Origin: Calliopum simillimum
Taxonomy: Eukaryota; Arthropoda; Insecta; Diptera; Lauxaniidae
Assembly: GCA_951812925.1 (NCBI GenBank)
Contig: OX638372.1
Location: 86,015,058-86,079,057, forward strand
Length of the DNA stretch: 64,000 nucleotides
Reading direction: 5' to 3'
Of the stretch, positions 20,906 through 33,221 are shown piece by piece; position 1 is the first letter of the stretch; each line of letters begins with the position of its first letter. The position numbers were made by a program, and so were the translations under genes. Under the pieces are notes generated by a model that was not told where the DNA came from, searched no databases, and saw only the letters and a list, made by a program, of their open reading frames with translations.

Positions 20906-22680
20906 AACTGTTTCATTCAAGAATTTATAGCATTACTGCGTGGCATTTACTATGCCAATAAAAATAACATTCTCAAGATACCACAGTTCTACAAATTTTT
21001 CATTTTACAAAAAAAAAAAAAAAAATAATAATGCAAAAGTCCTGCTGTGTTCTCACATGTCTGCACTTCAGTGTAATCATCAATTTTAGATAATATTTTT
21101 TAAAAAAATATGAAAATAATTTCAAGAACACTTGATATAAAGAGCAGCAACTTTGTCTTGATGCATGAATTTTTTTTTTTTTTGTTTTTCCTATTTGCAA
21201 CACTGCAAGAAAACAAGAACAATAAAATGGTGTTTTTCAAGTGCAGCGCATGCAACAATTATGGATGCCGCTTGCTGTCAATGCTGCCAACTGTTAAGAA
21301 CAATGCGCATGGTAGGCGCAACATAAAAAAAATGAAGTGCCTTTAGTACACCACCCGCAAGCAGCATAATTTGCATTGCATTCATAAAGGGGAATGATGG
21401 ATGATGCAAAATTAAATTAACGCAACGTGGTGCCAAAAAAACAACAAAAAGAAACCGGAAAACATGGCGAAATGGGCTTCTCTTTGTTGGCCACTCATTC
21501 CACTTGTTGCTGCGACTATTGTAACCTCCGGCAAAGCAACAACAACAAAAACAACTTCAATTATTTTCCCCCTTTTTTTATTTTGCGCTTGAGTGCAGTT
21601 TATTGTTTGATTTGAAAATATAAAAAAAAGAAAAATAATAAATAACGATGGAAGTTCAAAAAGATTTTCTTTTGATATTTAAATTAAAAACTTTGAGCTG
21701 CCATTTTGAAAGATTTTGCGCTGAGTGTAAACAAAAAAATGTGTACATTGCTATGAAAAATTGTTTTGCTTTTGTTCTTTTACTGCGGAAATTTTGCATA
21801 TTTTAGAGTTACATATTTGTTTAACCGATGTTTATGAAATATATGATACTCCCATATTTAAAATTTTAATTATGTTGAAGTCTTCAGACAATTCTAGCCT
21901 TTAAAAAAATGTTCTGCATGAGCAAATATTTAACGTTTTCCAAGATTTCTTAAGCGCATGAGATTCTGAAGTCAGACGAATTAATTTAGCTGCTTTTTTG
22001 CGTTTGATTTTTCACTTCAGTCATTTTTTATAAAACTTATTTATTTTTTGAATAGAATGCATTACATCAAAAGCATTTTGAGTATTACTTTGATGCTAAC
22101 GAATCTCTTTTTAAATGAAAAAAGTCTTAATATTCAAATTCATGTGATCTAAGGTTTCTCCCTTTACCTAGGTAAAACTGGAGGTCTAAAATTGAAGATA
22201 AATATTTGAGATTTTTTGAGGACACACAGAAAACAAGCTCAGAAGAACAAAACTCCGATTCAAATTGACTTAGGTAACCAATAATTCTATATTGATGCCT
22301 CTATAAGCCACGCAAGGATAGATAATATCACTTCTTACCCTTAATAGCAATTCGATAATCATAGTGTTTACGCAAGAATACGCATAAACTCCCAAAAACC
22401 GGATTTAATTTCCTGCGAATGGCAACGCGATTGTACGCATTGAAGTCTTCAATTAATACCGCTATCTCCCTCACTCTCATGAGTATACGTGGTACACGTC
22501 AAACTCATGATTTTTGATCATTCGTTTTTCCATCGTGCTTAGCAGCGGCCGCTGTTATTTTCATTTATATTTCTTTTTAATATTAAATTAGTTAAAAACT
22601 TAAAATAACTTACAACTAATACTTCAAACTAAATTAAAATCGTTAACAATAAAATTATGAAGTAAAATTAATCTCAAAAG
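20906..22680. other. Non-repetitive AT-rich sequence
   Basis: The sequence contains scattered CAACAA/AACAAC microsatellite-like runs (for example near 21,440 and 21,535). It has the look of fly intronic or intergenic DNA. No exon, RNA gene or element could be supported. Confidence 0.5.
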
Positions 22681-22689
22681 TTTGTTTTT

Positions 22690-22933
22690 GCTTTGGAAGA
22701 AGACACCTGGTGGAGACAATCGTTTTCAGCATTTTACTTTTGGGAACACCATAGCCTAAGAGTATTTTTGATCATCAAAGATAGCAGCAACATCATCCTG
22801 GTGGTGATCAGCATCGATCCAGCAGTCATCCAACATCACAGCCACCATCGTCAAAAGCAGCAGTTCACGTGGCAGCCGTCCGCAGTCGACGTCGGCAGCA
22901 GCAACTTTACCAAGCAGGCAAACTACGAAAAGG
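22690..22933 (+). other. Possible host exon (perhaps 5' UTR)
   Basis: A CAG- and GC-richer island in AT-rich DNA, open in at least one frame, ends AAAAG|GTATTC, a weak splice donor at about 22,934. No protein domain is recognisable in any frame. It could be a noncoding first exon of a long gene or merely unique sequence. Confidence 0.2.
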
Positions 22934-23484
22934 TATTCCTTTAAAATCATTTATATTCGGCGCCCGCTCCATATTCACAAAAAAGAGAGTTCAGTCCCCG
23001 GCTGAACACATAGTTTAAATAATGTATATTTAAGATCAGTAAAGTAAGCTTTTAAATAGAATATGCTGAAAGTCATTAATAATCGATAATGCACTCTCCA
23101 TCGCTTAAAGTATACTTTAACTTTAAAATGCAGAAAACCTGTTACTTAACCAGTTAGCAATCTGCTTTTAAGTCTTAAAATCACAAAAGTCGCTTGTATC
23201 TTCGTTTCCAGGACTCCAAAAGTTTCCTTTTGATGTAAATTTTGGTCGATTTTAGAGAGATTTGATGAATGCCAAATCATTTAAAAACCAAAAAATCGCT
23301 CTTAAATAAGGCAAATTTTTTGTTTTAAAATTTAAATTTTTATCGATATAATTCAAGTGTTTAAAGTTTTTTAATCTTTATACATTGGGGAAGCTTTCCG
23401 CATACTATTTTTTAGTTCAAAAAAACTGCATCAGACACATATAAGGATGATGACAAAATACTTCCTGCACGGTAGGCAAAAACT

Positions 23485-25060
23485 GGGGATTCAGCCCTAA
23501 ACTTAGCCTCTGGCTGTACGCATCAATCGTCAGACCCATTATTACCTATGGAGCACTCGTATGGTATATAATCTACAAAGAATGGTTTGTATTTCAGTTA
23601 CAAGAGCTATGAAAACTACACCAGCTGATGCCTTGTAAATTGCGCTTGATTTACCATCTCTACATCTGAAGACAAAGAAGGATCGCAGCGAAACTTAAGT
23701 ATGTTACTGAAAAATTATCAAACAGTCCGCCCTGGAGAAGGAGTTTAACACTAACCAGAACCATCACTATCAGTGATTACTGCATTCCCAAATACAACTT
23801 TTTGTGCAACCTCCAAGTGTCATTCCCCAGGTGGAATGCCTGGGAAAAAAGGAAACGACCTCAATTCATTGCTGATTACCAGCTATGGTACACAGATGAC
23901 TATAAAACAAATTAGGGAGTTGGAGCTGGCGTACATGGGGCTAGGGCGCATACAAATATATTTGCATTCATGAGTCTAAAAAACTCAGTGTTTCAGGCGG
24001 AAGTACATGCAATCAAGCTTTGCCTGAGGGAATATCGATTGAAATAAATATCTTTATTATATAAGAGAGTAAAGCGGCACTTTTAGCCTTAAGCTCTTTC
24101 CGAATAGCATCGTTGTTAGTGTGGGAGTGCCTTCAACTAATAATCAAACTCTCCTCTCGAAATAAGGTTCACCTCATTTAGGTACCTGGACACAGTGGAA
24201 TTGAAGATAACGAAACTGCAGTTGAGTTCGCTAGGAAAGGATCATCAAAACAGTTTGTATGTACTACTTCATTGTGCGGCCTGCCTTGAAGTTTTATTAA
24301 ATTGAACAATTGGCTTCACAGAAAAGTTCAAGAAGGCTGGGACAACACCCTAGGCCACATATAATCAAAAACATTCATGCCAAGATTTTCCAAACAAAAA
24401 GCTAAACAGTTACTTATGCTGAACAATCTATGATGAAGATCCAAGACGTATTTAGGTAGAAGCTGTTTTGAATCTTAGTAAAAAAGATATTAAAACGTAC
24501 AGTAAAATAATGACAAGTCACTGTAAACTCAATTATCACCTAAAAAAGATGGGTTTGGTAGACTGTAGACTCCTGTAGCCTCTGCTTAGAGGACTCGGAA
24601 ATAGCGGAGCATTTACTATGTACTTGAGACCCAGAGTAAGATACCTAGGTGCCAAGATTTGAAATCCAAATGACATAGGTAAAATTAATCCCACGGCAGT
24701 GACAAGATTTTTAGATAGTCTATAACTGTTCTGATAGGGAAAGAGGCTGCACAAAAGATCTTTCAGGTCGCAGTACAATCTAGAGCCTTTGAATAATAAT
24801 AATAAAAACATGCTGAACAGGAATGGTATACGAACTGTTACAGAATTTCTCACGGGACATTGCCCAGCAAGAGAGCACCTCTCCAACATGGGTTTAGTCC
24901 AGAATGAATTCTGTAGATTCTGTATTGATCAGATCACTGTAACAGTCTAGCAATACACAGACTTCGTTACTTTTCTATCGCTCACCCCTCTACTTCTGAG
25001 TTGGGCGGCTTACCTCCAAGGGACATACTGGAATTAATGCCATGCCATTAATGCCATGCG
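23485..25060 (+). pseudogene. LINE ORF2 3' portion (RT tail and RNase H), decayed
   Basis: The frames scramble, but typical blocks appear in order: WLYASIVRPIITYGALVW near 23,510; RMVCISVTRAMKTTPADAL near 23,585; an RNase H tail with VPGHSGIEDNE and FARKGSS near 24,190-24,250, where a stop replaces the conserved Trp; and a C-terminal LC-x-ED-x-E-x-AEHLLC zinc motif near 24,575. A second, partly duplicated tail follows: VTEFLTGHCPAREHLSNMG near 24,835 and LPPRDILEL near 25,010. This fits a non-LTR element of the I/LOA or Jockey group. Numerous stops show it is long dead. The duplicated C-terminal region suggests two overlapping insertions. Confidence 0.8.
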
Positions 25061-25325
25061 CCTATGGACTTACTTCTAACTAAGTCTTGTCAGGGTTAAC
25101 ACAAAAGGCTGCGGTGACATTTGGCGACTGGATCCCAACCTTTCTCTAATTCTTGTTTGGGCGATTCTACAAAAATGCTGAAATTTAACTTTAATTATTG
25201 TAGAACAAAGCCAGAACTTAACTTTTGTCGACTTGCCACGGTACAGGCATTCTGAAAACTTTAGGACTCCTCCTCAGTGCACAAGGAATAAATGGCAAAA
25301 GTAATCTTTGTCGTGTCTGGTAACA

Positions 25326-25390
25326 CTCTAAATAAAACTGTGTGAAATTTTTAACAGAGAGTGTGAGATTTCACACAGTTTTATTTAGAG
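25326..25390. repeat. Perfect 23-bp inverted repeat (hairpin)
   Basis: CTCTAAATAAAACTGTGTG... at 25,326-25,348 is the exact reverse complement of 25,368-25,390, with a 19-base loop. It lies between the LINE relic and foldback C1. It might be the relic of a tiny MITE; no function is apparent. Confidence 0.8.
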
Positions 25391-25592
25391 CGAAACGTCG
25401 GAAAGTAATGAGCTATTACATTTAAAAGTCGAATTTGACATTTTTCAGGTACAAAATGGTCATAAAGAAAATGTTGCGACACGTTAAGTTGTGTAAAAAT
25501 TTCGACTCCAATTGAATTTATAAAAAACGCAAACATTTTTTACTTTAGAAACATTAATGTACTTACTAATAAGAAAAAGTATTATGTATTTT

Positions 25593-26945
25593 AGCCCAGG
25601 AAAATAAGACGAAAAAAGAGCTTCTGTGCGAAAAAATTCACAGTGGAAATTTTTCACCGGAATTGTCTTTATTTATGAACGATACACGAACTGTGAAAAG
25701 TCCATTGCAAAGTCGTGTGCGCATAAAAAGTTATTCTTGCTCAAAGGTCGCTAAAATCAGTTTTTTGCAAATATCTCACTAATGCTAACTTTTACAGAAA
25801 AATGTTGGTCTCCAATTTTGTATCACAGGAAATTTCCTACAAAAATACGTTAAAAGTATTTGCGTACAACTTCTAGTTTAGAAGATCACCCAATTTAAAA
25901 AGTTGTTAACAGTTATGATATGAAATACTCCCTATGAGTTCATATTAAAATATCTTACTTTTTAAATTGCAATAACTCTTCAATGAGAAGTTGTACAAAC
26001 AAAATTAAAATGCCGTTTGAAAGATAATTTAATTTTCCATATACCGTACAAAATTTTTTTTTCGAACGGCTCATGAACTTAAAAATATTCTTGAATAACC
26101 GTTAAGGCTTCGAAATTACTGGTTTTTTAAGGATATCTGCGAATTGGTAAGTACTACGATAAAAACTAATGGGACCAATTTTGTAGAGAATTACAAGATC
26201 TACAAAAAATAAGCGATATGTGTACACATAGAAGTAACCGTTTAGAAGATATTCCAAAAAAACCCTTAAAATGCCAAAAAACCGGTTTCTATTGAATATC
26301 TTCTATACGGTTACTTCTATGTATACACATATCACTTATTTTTTGTAGATCTTGTAATTCTCTACAAATTTGGTCCCATTACTTTTTATCGTAGTACTTA
26401 CCAATTCGCAGATATCCTTAAAAAACCAGTAATTTCGAAGCCTTAACGGTTATTCAAGAATATTTTTAAGTTCATGAGCCGTTCGAAAAAAAAATTTTGT
26501 ACGGTATATGGAAAATTAAATTATCTTTCAAACGGCATTTTAATTTTGTTTGTACAACTTCTCATTGAAGAGTTATTGCAATTTAAAAAGTAAGATATTT
26601 TAATATGAACTCATAGGGAGTATTTCATATCATAACTGTTAACAACTTTTTAAATTGGGTGATCTTCTAAACTAGAAGTTGTACGCAAATACTTTTAACG
26701 TATTTTTGTAGGAAATTTCCTGTGATACAAAATTGGAGACCAACATTTTTCTGTAAAAGTTAGCATTAGTGAGATATTTGCAAAAAACTGATTTTAGCGA
26801 CCTTTGAGCAAGAATAACTTTTTATGCGCACACGACTTTGCAATGGACTTTTCACAGTTTGTGTATCATGCATAAATAAAGACAATTCCGGTGAAAAATT
26901 TCCACTGCGAATTTTTTCGCACAAAATGTCTTATTTTCCTGGGCT
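25593..26945. mobile_element. Foldback element C1 (1.35 kb)
   Basis: Arms of about 660 bp (25,593-26,255 and 26,300-26,945) are near-identical reverse complements, starting AGCCCAGGAAAATAAGACG. A perfect 5-bp duplication ATTTT flanks the element (25,588-25,592 and 26,946-26,950). It has no coding capacity. The roughly 45-bp centre, containing the AAAACCGGTTTCTATTG block, is non-palindromic and gives the element an orientation; C2 at 50.6 kb has the opposite orientation. Confidence 0.93.
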
Positions 26946-26950
26946 ATTTT

Positions 26951-27789
26951 AATAATTCAAAGAAATAATTGCTACGCTGTTAAAACAATTTTACAAAAAT
27001 ATTAAAATCCTTCGAAAAGGGAAGAAGAAATATTTTTAAAAAGATGAATCGCGTATACTTATGTGTGTTGGTGCATTATGCTAAAAGGATATCAACATAT
27101 ATTTTCTGTGCTTACCACCAGCAAGTCAGTCAGCAACATTTACGCAGGATAATCAAGCGTATAAATTTTTTTCTGCATTTTCCATCTTAATTTTCATCTC
27201 TGTGTCTTTATGAATGTCGAAAGAAAAATAAAAAAAAATGAGAAAAAGGATTTCAGGTCCTTAGTGAATACTAATACGAGTACCTGCACTCAACATAACG
27301 TAATGCCATAACAAAATGTAACCAAATAACGAACCAACCAAGCAACAACGTAACTCAGCATCATTTACTTGCATTTTGTAATTTACATATCGTCGACGCT
27401 TGGGTTTGAGTGGGCAGATGGGGGTGGGTGTGGTTGTTTGCTTGAGTGCGTCCTTTAAGGATCGCGTTGTATACAAGCACTGACTACAGCAGTGGTAGCT
27501 GCATCAGCGTCTTTATTAAAATTCATTTTTGCTAACGTGTGCAATTTTTTGTGAATTTCGTTTTTTTGTGATGAAAACAAAAAATTATTTTGAAAGAAAT
27601 GCACTGCATGGGGAAGGATGTTGTATTCTCTTGAGGCTTTTGCACACATATTTTTATTATTTTTCTCATTATATTTTCTTTGACAAACTTGCAGTGATAA
27701 AATAATTTTGAATTGGTAAAATACTTCGAGTTGATTTTTATAAAATTTTTATGGAATAAAAATAACTACATATGTTGTTACATAATTCT
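26951..27789. other. No gene seen
   Basis: AT-rich sequence with no recognisable element. Short frames at 27,261-27,649 on the minus strand lack protein character. Confidence 0.5.
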
Positions 27790-28210
27790 AAATTGTGTCG
27801 ATTCGGTCGGATTTTTTTTTTATGAGCTAAAGATATTGAGTTGAAACGCTATCACTAATAGTTAGACAAACAGCAAAGGTTTACATACATATTTCAATGA
27901 AGCATACTCGTAGTTTCCCCGTCGTTTTCGAGATATCAATCATTTTCAGTTTTTGGAGCAAAAAACAAAGAAGGTTCAACTTAATTACAAATATCTCAAG
28001 AATCAATATTTTTATTCAAACGTACCATGTTTCAAATTAAAGGTAATTGTATTGGTTTGTTAGTCTCCGCAAAATAAATTGATTTCTAAAAAATATATTA
28101 TTTTTTTTTCGAAAAGTTGAAAAAAATGTCAAAATCAACTAACTTCAAGTTTATACAAAAAAAAAAATTGTTAAAAATCATTTTGTTTTTTTATATCACA
28201 GTCTATGTAC
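27790..28210. repeat. Dispersed repeat B, inverted copy
   Basis: The reverse complement matches parts of 13,190-13,560 (blocks around AAATCAATTTATTTTGCGG and CGAAAACGACGGGGAAAC-like sequence), with many small changes. It ends about 120 bp before the Tc1/mariner pseudogene. No coding content. Confidence 0.6.
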
Positions 28211-28329
28211 AGAGTTAGGCGCATGAACTGTTACCTAATCAAATGATCATAAATTTTTGTGTGAAATTATTTTTATTAATTCAAATGACAAAAAAGTGTG
28301 GAAAGAATCAAAAAACTAGAATCCGGCTA

Positions 28330-28935
28330 CTTTAGCTCGATATGGCCACCTTTTGCCTTGACTATGGCTTTCAAACGGTCAAAAAACTAGTTGCATGCTG
28401 CACGAATGTGATCTTTCGGTATTTTGGCCCATTCCCGTAAAATGGCTTTCTTCAGCGCATTCATACTGGCATACATGTATGTCCTCACCTTGCTCTTTAA
28501 GATGGCCCGAATGGAATAGCCCATCGGATTTGCGTCTGTCGAATTTGAGTGCCATTGTGTGGACGAAATGAAGTGTGGAAAGTGGTTTTTTAACCATTGA
28601 GCTTTATGAGATGGTGCTGAGTCTTCTTGGATCGTCCATGGTCTGCGACCGAAATGTTTGCGTGCCCACGGCTCTAAAACAGCTTCCAACACTTTTTCCC
28701 GATAATATGTCGCATTGACTTTAACACCAGACTCGATAAAAACGATTGGAGAGCATCCATCGGCAGTCACATACCATTACTTGAGATGGGAAATTACTTC
28801 GGGTGGCTGTTCGTAGGCTCAAATTCTCGTAGGAGCGTTCGGTCAAGTAAACACGATCATTTTGAGAGTTTATGAAATTTTTCTCATCAGAGAACACAAT
28901 TAGGGAATGCAATGCCGGTCCTAAATATCGATTCC
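28330..28935 (-). pseudogene. Tc1/mariner transposase pseudogene
   Basis: Reading the minus strand from about 28,915: LIVFSDEKNF (first catalytic Asp), then a frame change near 28,770 with a few bases lost at the VMV...VTADG junction, TIQEDSAPSHKA (second Asp), NPMGYSI where the usual NPMDYS Asp has become Gly, and KKAILREWAKIP. A TAG follows AACN, and the tail FFDRLKAIVKAKGGH continues beyond it. The family is one of the Tc1/mariner branches with QDSAPSHKA (maT or ITmD37E-like; I cannot decide). The N-terminal DNA-binding half is missing and no TIRs were found. Confidence 0.87.
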
Positions 28936-29656
28936 GGTATTCGGTATTACAATATTTTTGAAAACCGGGATCCCGGTATACACCAGTATTATGAGAATAT
29001 GAGTAACAGCAGCCCGCGGAGCATAGATTAAAGATCTTGTTCAGTATTAAAAAACATGGATTAAAATAACGCATTTTATTTATTAACAAAAATAAATATA
29101 CTCTTTAATTCACTTTAACCATATGCTAAAAACATAAAAAAGCAATCTTAAGGTTTTAATTATTAATAAAATAGGAACGTGAAAGAAAAAGCCATCTTAG
29201 ATTGCACTCTCGTTGGTGGAATCGATAGCAAATTATTATAAATTAGATTTTTTCATTTTCAAAATAACTCAGCTCTTGTCTCACGATTCCGTCATAACTT
29301 TAAGTTGATTCCGTTTTTGGCGAAGCCGTGTCATTCAAGTTTTTGGTAATCGTCATTTGAATTTTTTTTCCATCGTCTTTGGTGCAATCGAGACAATTAG
29401 TTTATCTTCAATATTAAAAATCTTACTACCGCATATTGTTTTTTCAGTACATTGATCAGAATCCAAACGTTCTAGCATACTAACAATTATAAATTTTTAT
29501 TTTTTTTGTAATTTGTTCAAAACTGGTATGAATTGAAGGTATTGTAGAACACTTGATAATTCTGTCCTCTTTCTAATATACGTGTTCAACTGTCCTATGA
29601 GCTCATTTCCATTTCCAGACAATCTAGTTTTGAAAGTTCTACAAATAAAAATACAA
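28936..29656. other. No gene seen
   Basis: It begins with a cluster of CGGTATTCGGTATT / CCCGGTAT-like short repeats (28,915-28,990). The remainder is AT-rich and unrecognised. Confidence 0.45.
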
Positions 29657-30583
29657 TACACAAAAATAATTCACTACAAGGGCACATTTTCTTAAAAAAA
29701 ATTAAACGCGAAATTAAAGGTTATACATTCACCTATCTGAAAAGATGCCCGCTTTTTCCAGCATCTGATCCACAAAATAGTGACATGGGTCGAAATCTCT
29801 TGAATTTTGAAAAAATCGATTTTTCTGTTTAAAAATGTTAGTCGCATTAAACGCACAGAGAGAAATAATGTTTATTAAAAAAGTGGGCGGTACCACGGCC
29901 CAAAAATATAAAACACACCATATCTTCGAAACAATTTGACCCATGTGGATGAAATTCGGTTTATATACAAAAGTCATCAAGACATATAATGTCTGCTCAA
30001 AAAATATGTGGTGCCACGCCCACAGGCAGAGCTACATGAATGAACTTGTTTCCTATAGAACAGAGTGACAATTAATAAGGATATATTTTGTTGGGTGTGG
30101 TACCGTCCTTTTTTTTGCAAATGTTATTTGACTCACTACCCTTTATATATATACCGAAACTCATCCCTCTAGCTCAAATAGTTTCGGAGATATGATAAGT
30201 TTCATATTCGTAGGGCATGACACCGCCCACTTTTTCAGTGAATATTATTTTTATCTGTGCCTGTTACAAACATACCGAATCTTATCTATCTGCGTCTAAT
30301 AGTTTCGGAGTTATGACGAATATGACGAATTTATTTTTGGGGCGTGGTACCGCCCATTTTCACTTTGAGTTGATTTCATCTTAATTGCGTTTAATGTGAC
30401 TAACATTTTTAAACAGAAAAATCGATTTTTTAAAAATTCAAGAGATTTCGACCCGTGTCACTATTTGGTGGATCAGATGCTGGAAAAATGGGCATCTGTT
30501 CAAATAGGTGAATGTATAACCTTTAATTTCGCGTTTAATTTTTTTAAAGAAAATGTGTCCTTGTATTGAACTATTTTTGTGTA
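29657..30583. mobile_element. Long-TIR element with a GTGGTACCGCCCAC motif array
   Basis: Inverted arms of about 200 bp (29,657-29,855 and 30,384-30,583) are well conserved and share blocks such as AAATCGATTTTTCTGTTTAA. The 530-bp spacer holds about five degenerate units, spaced roughly 90-125 bp and each centred on a G(T/C)GGTACCGCCCAC-like motif near 29,883, 30,007, 30,098, 30,216 and 30,338, with GAAATTCGGT-like partner motifs. There is no ORF. The same motif appears at 53.7, 53.87, 54.15, 57.1 and 58.3 kb. Confidence 0.8.
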
Positions 30584-31940
30584 CACTTTTTTGTCAAAAA
30601 AAAAACCATGGTGCGTCGTCCCATTAAGATATTTTATTTGAACACAGTGATCTCCTTTTGCTCTCTCAATTAAGCTTAGAGCCGCAAAAAACAAGTCAAA
30701 AAGCGAGTTCTACCTGTCCAACTAATCAGATGAATCCACATATAATAATGCTTAGGTAACATATCACCAATCTTAATGTTCTGACTTTATTAAAGCTCTT
30801 CAAATGTTGAGTGTTTACTGTTGCCATGTCAATTAAATTTAAAAATTTTGCTATCATAATTTTCCATTGAACACAAATTGAATATGAAAAAAAAAAATCT
30901 GAAAAAAAAATCCATCTAATAATAGGATAAAAATTAATAAAAACGTCAAGAATTGTTAAGTGTTCAGCTGCAAAAAATTAGAAAAAAACTGAACATAAAG
31001 ACTTTTCTTGCTTTTCCTTCTCATTAGTTCAGTTCAGAACAATCAAGGTATGTTCGCCATAGAAATCTAGCAACACGAGAGAGAGAGATAGCAACATTGA
31101 AAAATGCATGTTAGAATGAGAAAACAAAAACAGCATTACACAAATTAACTGGGAGGGGCATTTGAAGCAGCAACAACAATGAAGAAAAATATCCTGACAA
31201 GGATAACAAACGAAAAAAAACGAAGCTGCAGACGTAGATAACAAACAAACGAGGGTTGTCGTCGTCGTCGTCAGGCACCGTTCAGGTGTCCATGGTAGAA
31301 CAGTACAGAAACTGCATAGAATCAAATGAAAACGAGTGAGATGTGAAACATTAGGGTAGTTTGGTGAAAGACTTCCCATGGCAACAAACGCAAGTCGGGG
31401 GATGAAGCGTGGAGGAAAAATTGTTTTTTTTTTTACCCTTAATATTAAAAGTCAGAAATTATGACGAATGTTTTGATGTTGCTGTTGTGGAAATTAGGAG
31501 AGCGAAAATGCAAACAAAAGGACAGTGGGCAGAGAATATTTCAGTTAGGCATCGGATATTAATTTTGAATTCTCAGTCATAATCAAAGCTTTGTATGTTT
31601 ACAAATATGATAACAGATGAGCCGATTGTGATATACATACCTACAATAAGAAATATTTGATTCATGCCAAAAATGTGGATCTGGTGATGACCGAAATGAG
31701 CAATAACATTTTCCCAAGAAATTTTTGCTGGGTCATTTGTTTTTGTATACATAACACTGAAGAAAAAGTAAGGGCTTTGTTTTTGCATCCGAATGCCTTC
31801 AATGAAGCTAAACAACAAGAACTAGAAATGTAGGTCAAATAGAAGAATGAAAAAAATTATCAGGGACATGAGAAATCGATGATCGATGATACCATTTTAC
31901 CTCACCAGGGTAAACGTATTTGCTGTTATTCTCTTGGAAT
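30584..31940. other. No gene seen
   Basis: Mostly unique AT-rich DNA with a (GTC)n run near 31,256-31,273. No exon or element is supported. Confidence 0.5.
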
Positions 31941-31944
31941 GTTT

Positions 31945-32330
31945 TCAAGTACACGGAGAGAAAATTCGCGTCTTAATTTTTACACCACTCGGGAAGCAAA
32001 GAAAATACACTAATTAACACTAAATTTCATACAAAAATTACCTTTCATATGAACTTTTTAATGGTTCCGTAAAGAATTATTTACAAATAAAAAATAGTGC
32101 AATAATAAAGTTCTATTTACTCCAAATTGCCTACATTTGACTAAATGTAGAGCAAATTATGCTTTCAGCGAAAAACTGTCTGACCAATTTCAATTTATAA
32201 TTTTAGTAAAAATTATTTTATTTATTTCACTAACACGCTCACGGAGAGAAATGAGTGTCATAATTCTTACTCCACTGGAGTAGTCAAGAACTTAAAGTAA
32301 TTAACACTAACTTTCAATCAACCTTACCTT
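31945..32330. repeat. Diverged direct repeat of about 300-bp period
   Basis: The block CACGGAGAGAAA... TTAACACTAA(A/C)TTTCA occurs at about 31,953-32,030 and again at 32,233-32,320. Sequence between the two copies (TAAAAATTA-rich) is similar to what follows the second. This suggests two copies of a short element that includes the tRNA-like unit at 32.43 kb. Confidence 0.6.
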
Positions 32331-32429
32331 ATATAACCATTTTGACCATATAGTTCTAGTAAAAATATTAATGTTTGGACAGATATTTGCCTAATATACT
32401 ATTTTTATGCCTCTTCATCATGTAATCAG

Positions 32430-32514
32430 TGGTGTAGAGGTCTAACAAGTTTGTAATTGTAATTAAAAATAATATGCTTTCATCAATTACGCGGACGGAT
32501 CTCGGTTCGAATCC
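32430..32514 (+). ncRNA. tRNA-like RNA polymerase III promoter (SINE head or tRNA relic)
   Basis: A-box TGGTGTAGAGG (32,430-32,440) matches TRGYNNARNGG exactly; B-box GGTTCGAATCC (32,504-32,514) matches perfectly, 64 bp downstream. The acceptor stem does not pair, and the middle contains an A/T-rich expansion. This is therefore not a functional tRNA but the head of a tRNA-derived SINE or a decayed tRNA copy. Confidence 0.65.
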
Positions 32515-32529
32515 TAGTGCGGTCAGTTC

Positions 32530-33218
32530 GTTTCTTTTTGTTTTGTTTGAACTTTTCAGAAAGATAAATATCACTTAAATTTTTTAAAAAAAATTTTTTA
32601 CTAAGTATAAGGTTATTCGAAAATTCTGGATTTACTAAAACAGTAAGGTAAAATTTATTTTAATGGGAAAGTTGTCATTATTGTATTGACTTAAAATTCT
32701 AGTAAAATTTGCTAGAAATAAAGTAGTACAAATTATTTTTTTCTCCATGTCGCTTTGTAAAAAAAAAGCCGGCCTGAGGTCAGGTTTGGGTTACCTTAAA
32801 AGAAACTTCGAATGGTAAGGACTATCAAGTGGATAAAATTATGTTCGCTCAACTGGTCCTTAGGCAGTATTTAAAAATCTAAATAATTCACACGCTTCCC
32901 TATATTTCATCCTGAAAACCCGGAATTAAAATCTCCCTATTGTCGATATCTGTTTAAAGTTGGAAAAGCACTAACCTGCGATCATTTTTGTAGTACTGAC
33001 TCTAAATACCGGGGTGCTTGATGTCAACGACCTTTGGATCCAAAAAATAGGTCTCCTCGGAACATTAACATTGATAAAACATAATTCAAGATCGGACTGT
33101 AAATGCGGAAGATATGATCAAAAATTTAAATGCGACCCCTACATTCAGTTAAAAAAAAATTCCTAATTGCCATCCATAAATGTTTCGGATTCGATGGTAC
33201 ATTGTTTGGTTTTGCCTG
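32530..33218. other. No gene seen
   Basis: AT-rich sequence after the tRNA-like unit. It is possibly the body of the same SINE for the first 200 bp. No coding signal. Confidence 0.45.
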
Positions 33219-33221
33219 TAA

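Noticed and set aside
22756..22950. Minus-strand 64-codon frame with signal-peptide look
   Set aside because: It lies on a CAG-rich plus-strand island; no donor/acceptor context or homology; hydrophobic start likely by chance.
32421..32530. Functional tRNA gene
   Set aside because: A and B boxes are good, but acceptor and anticodon stems do not pair and the middle is expanded.
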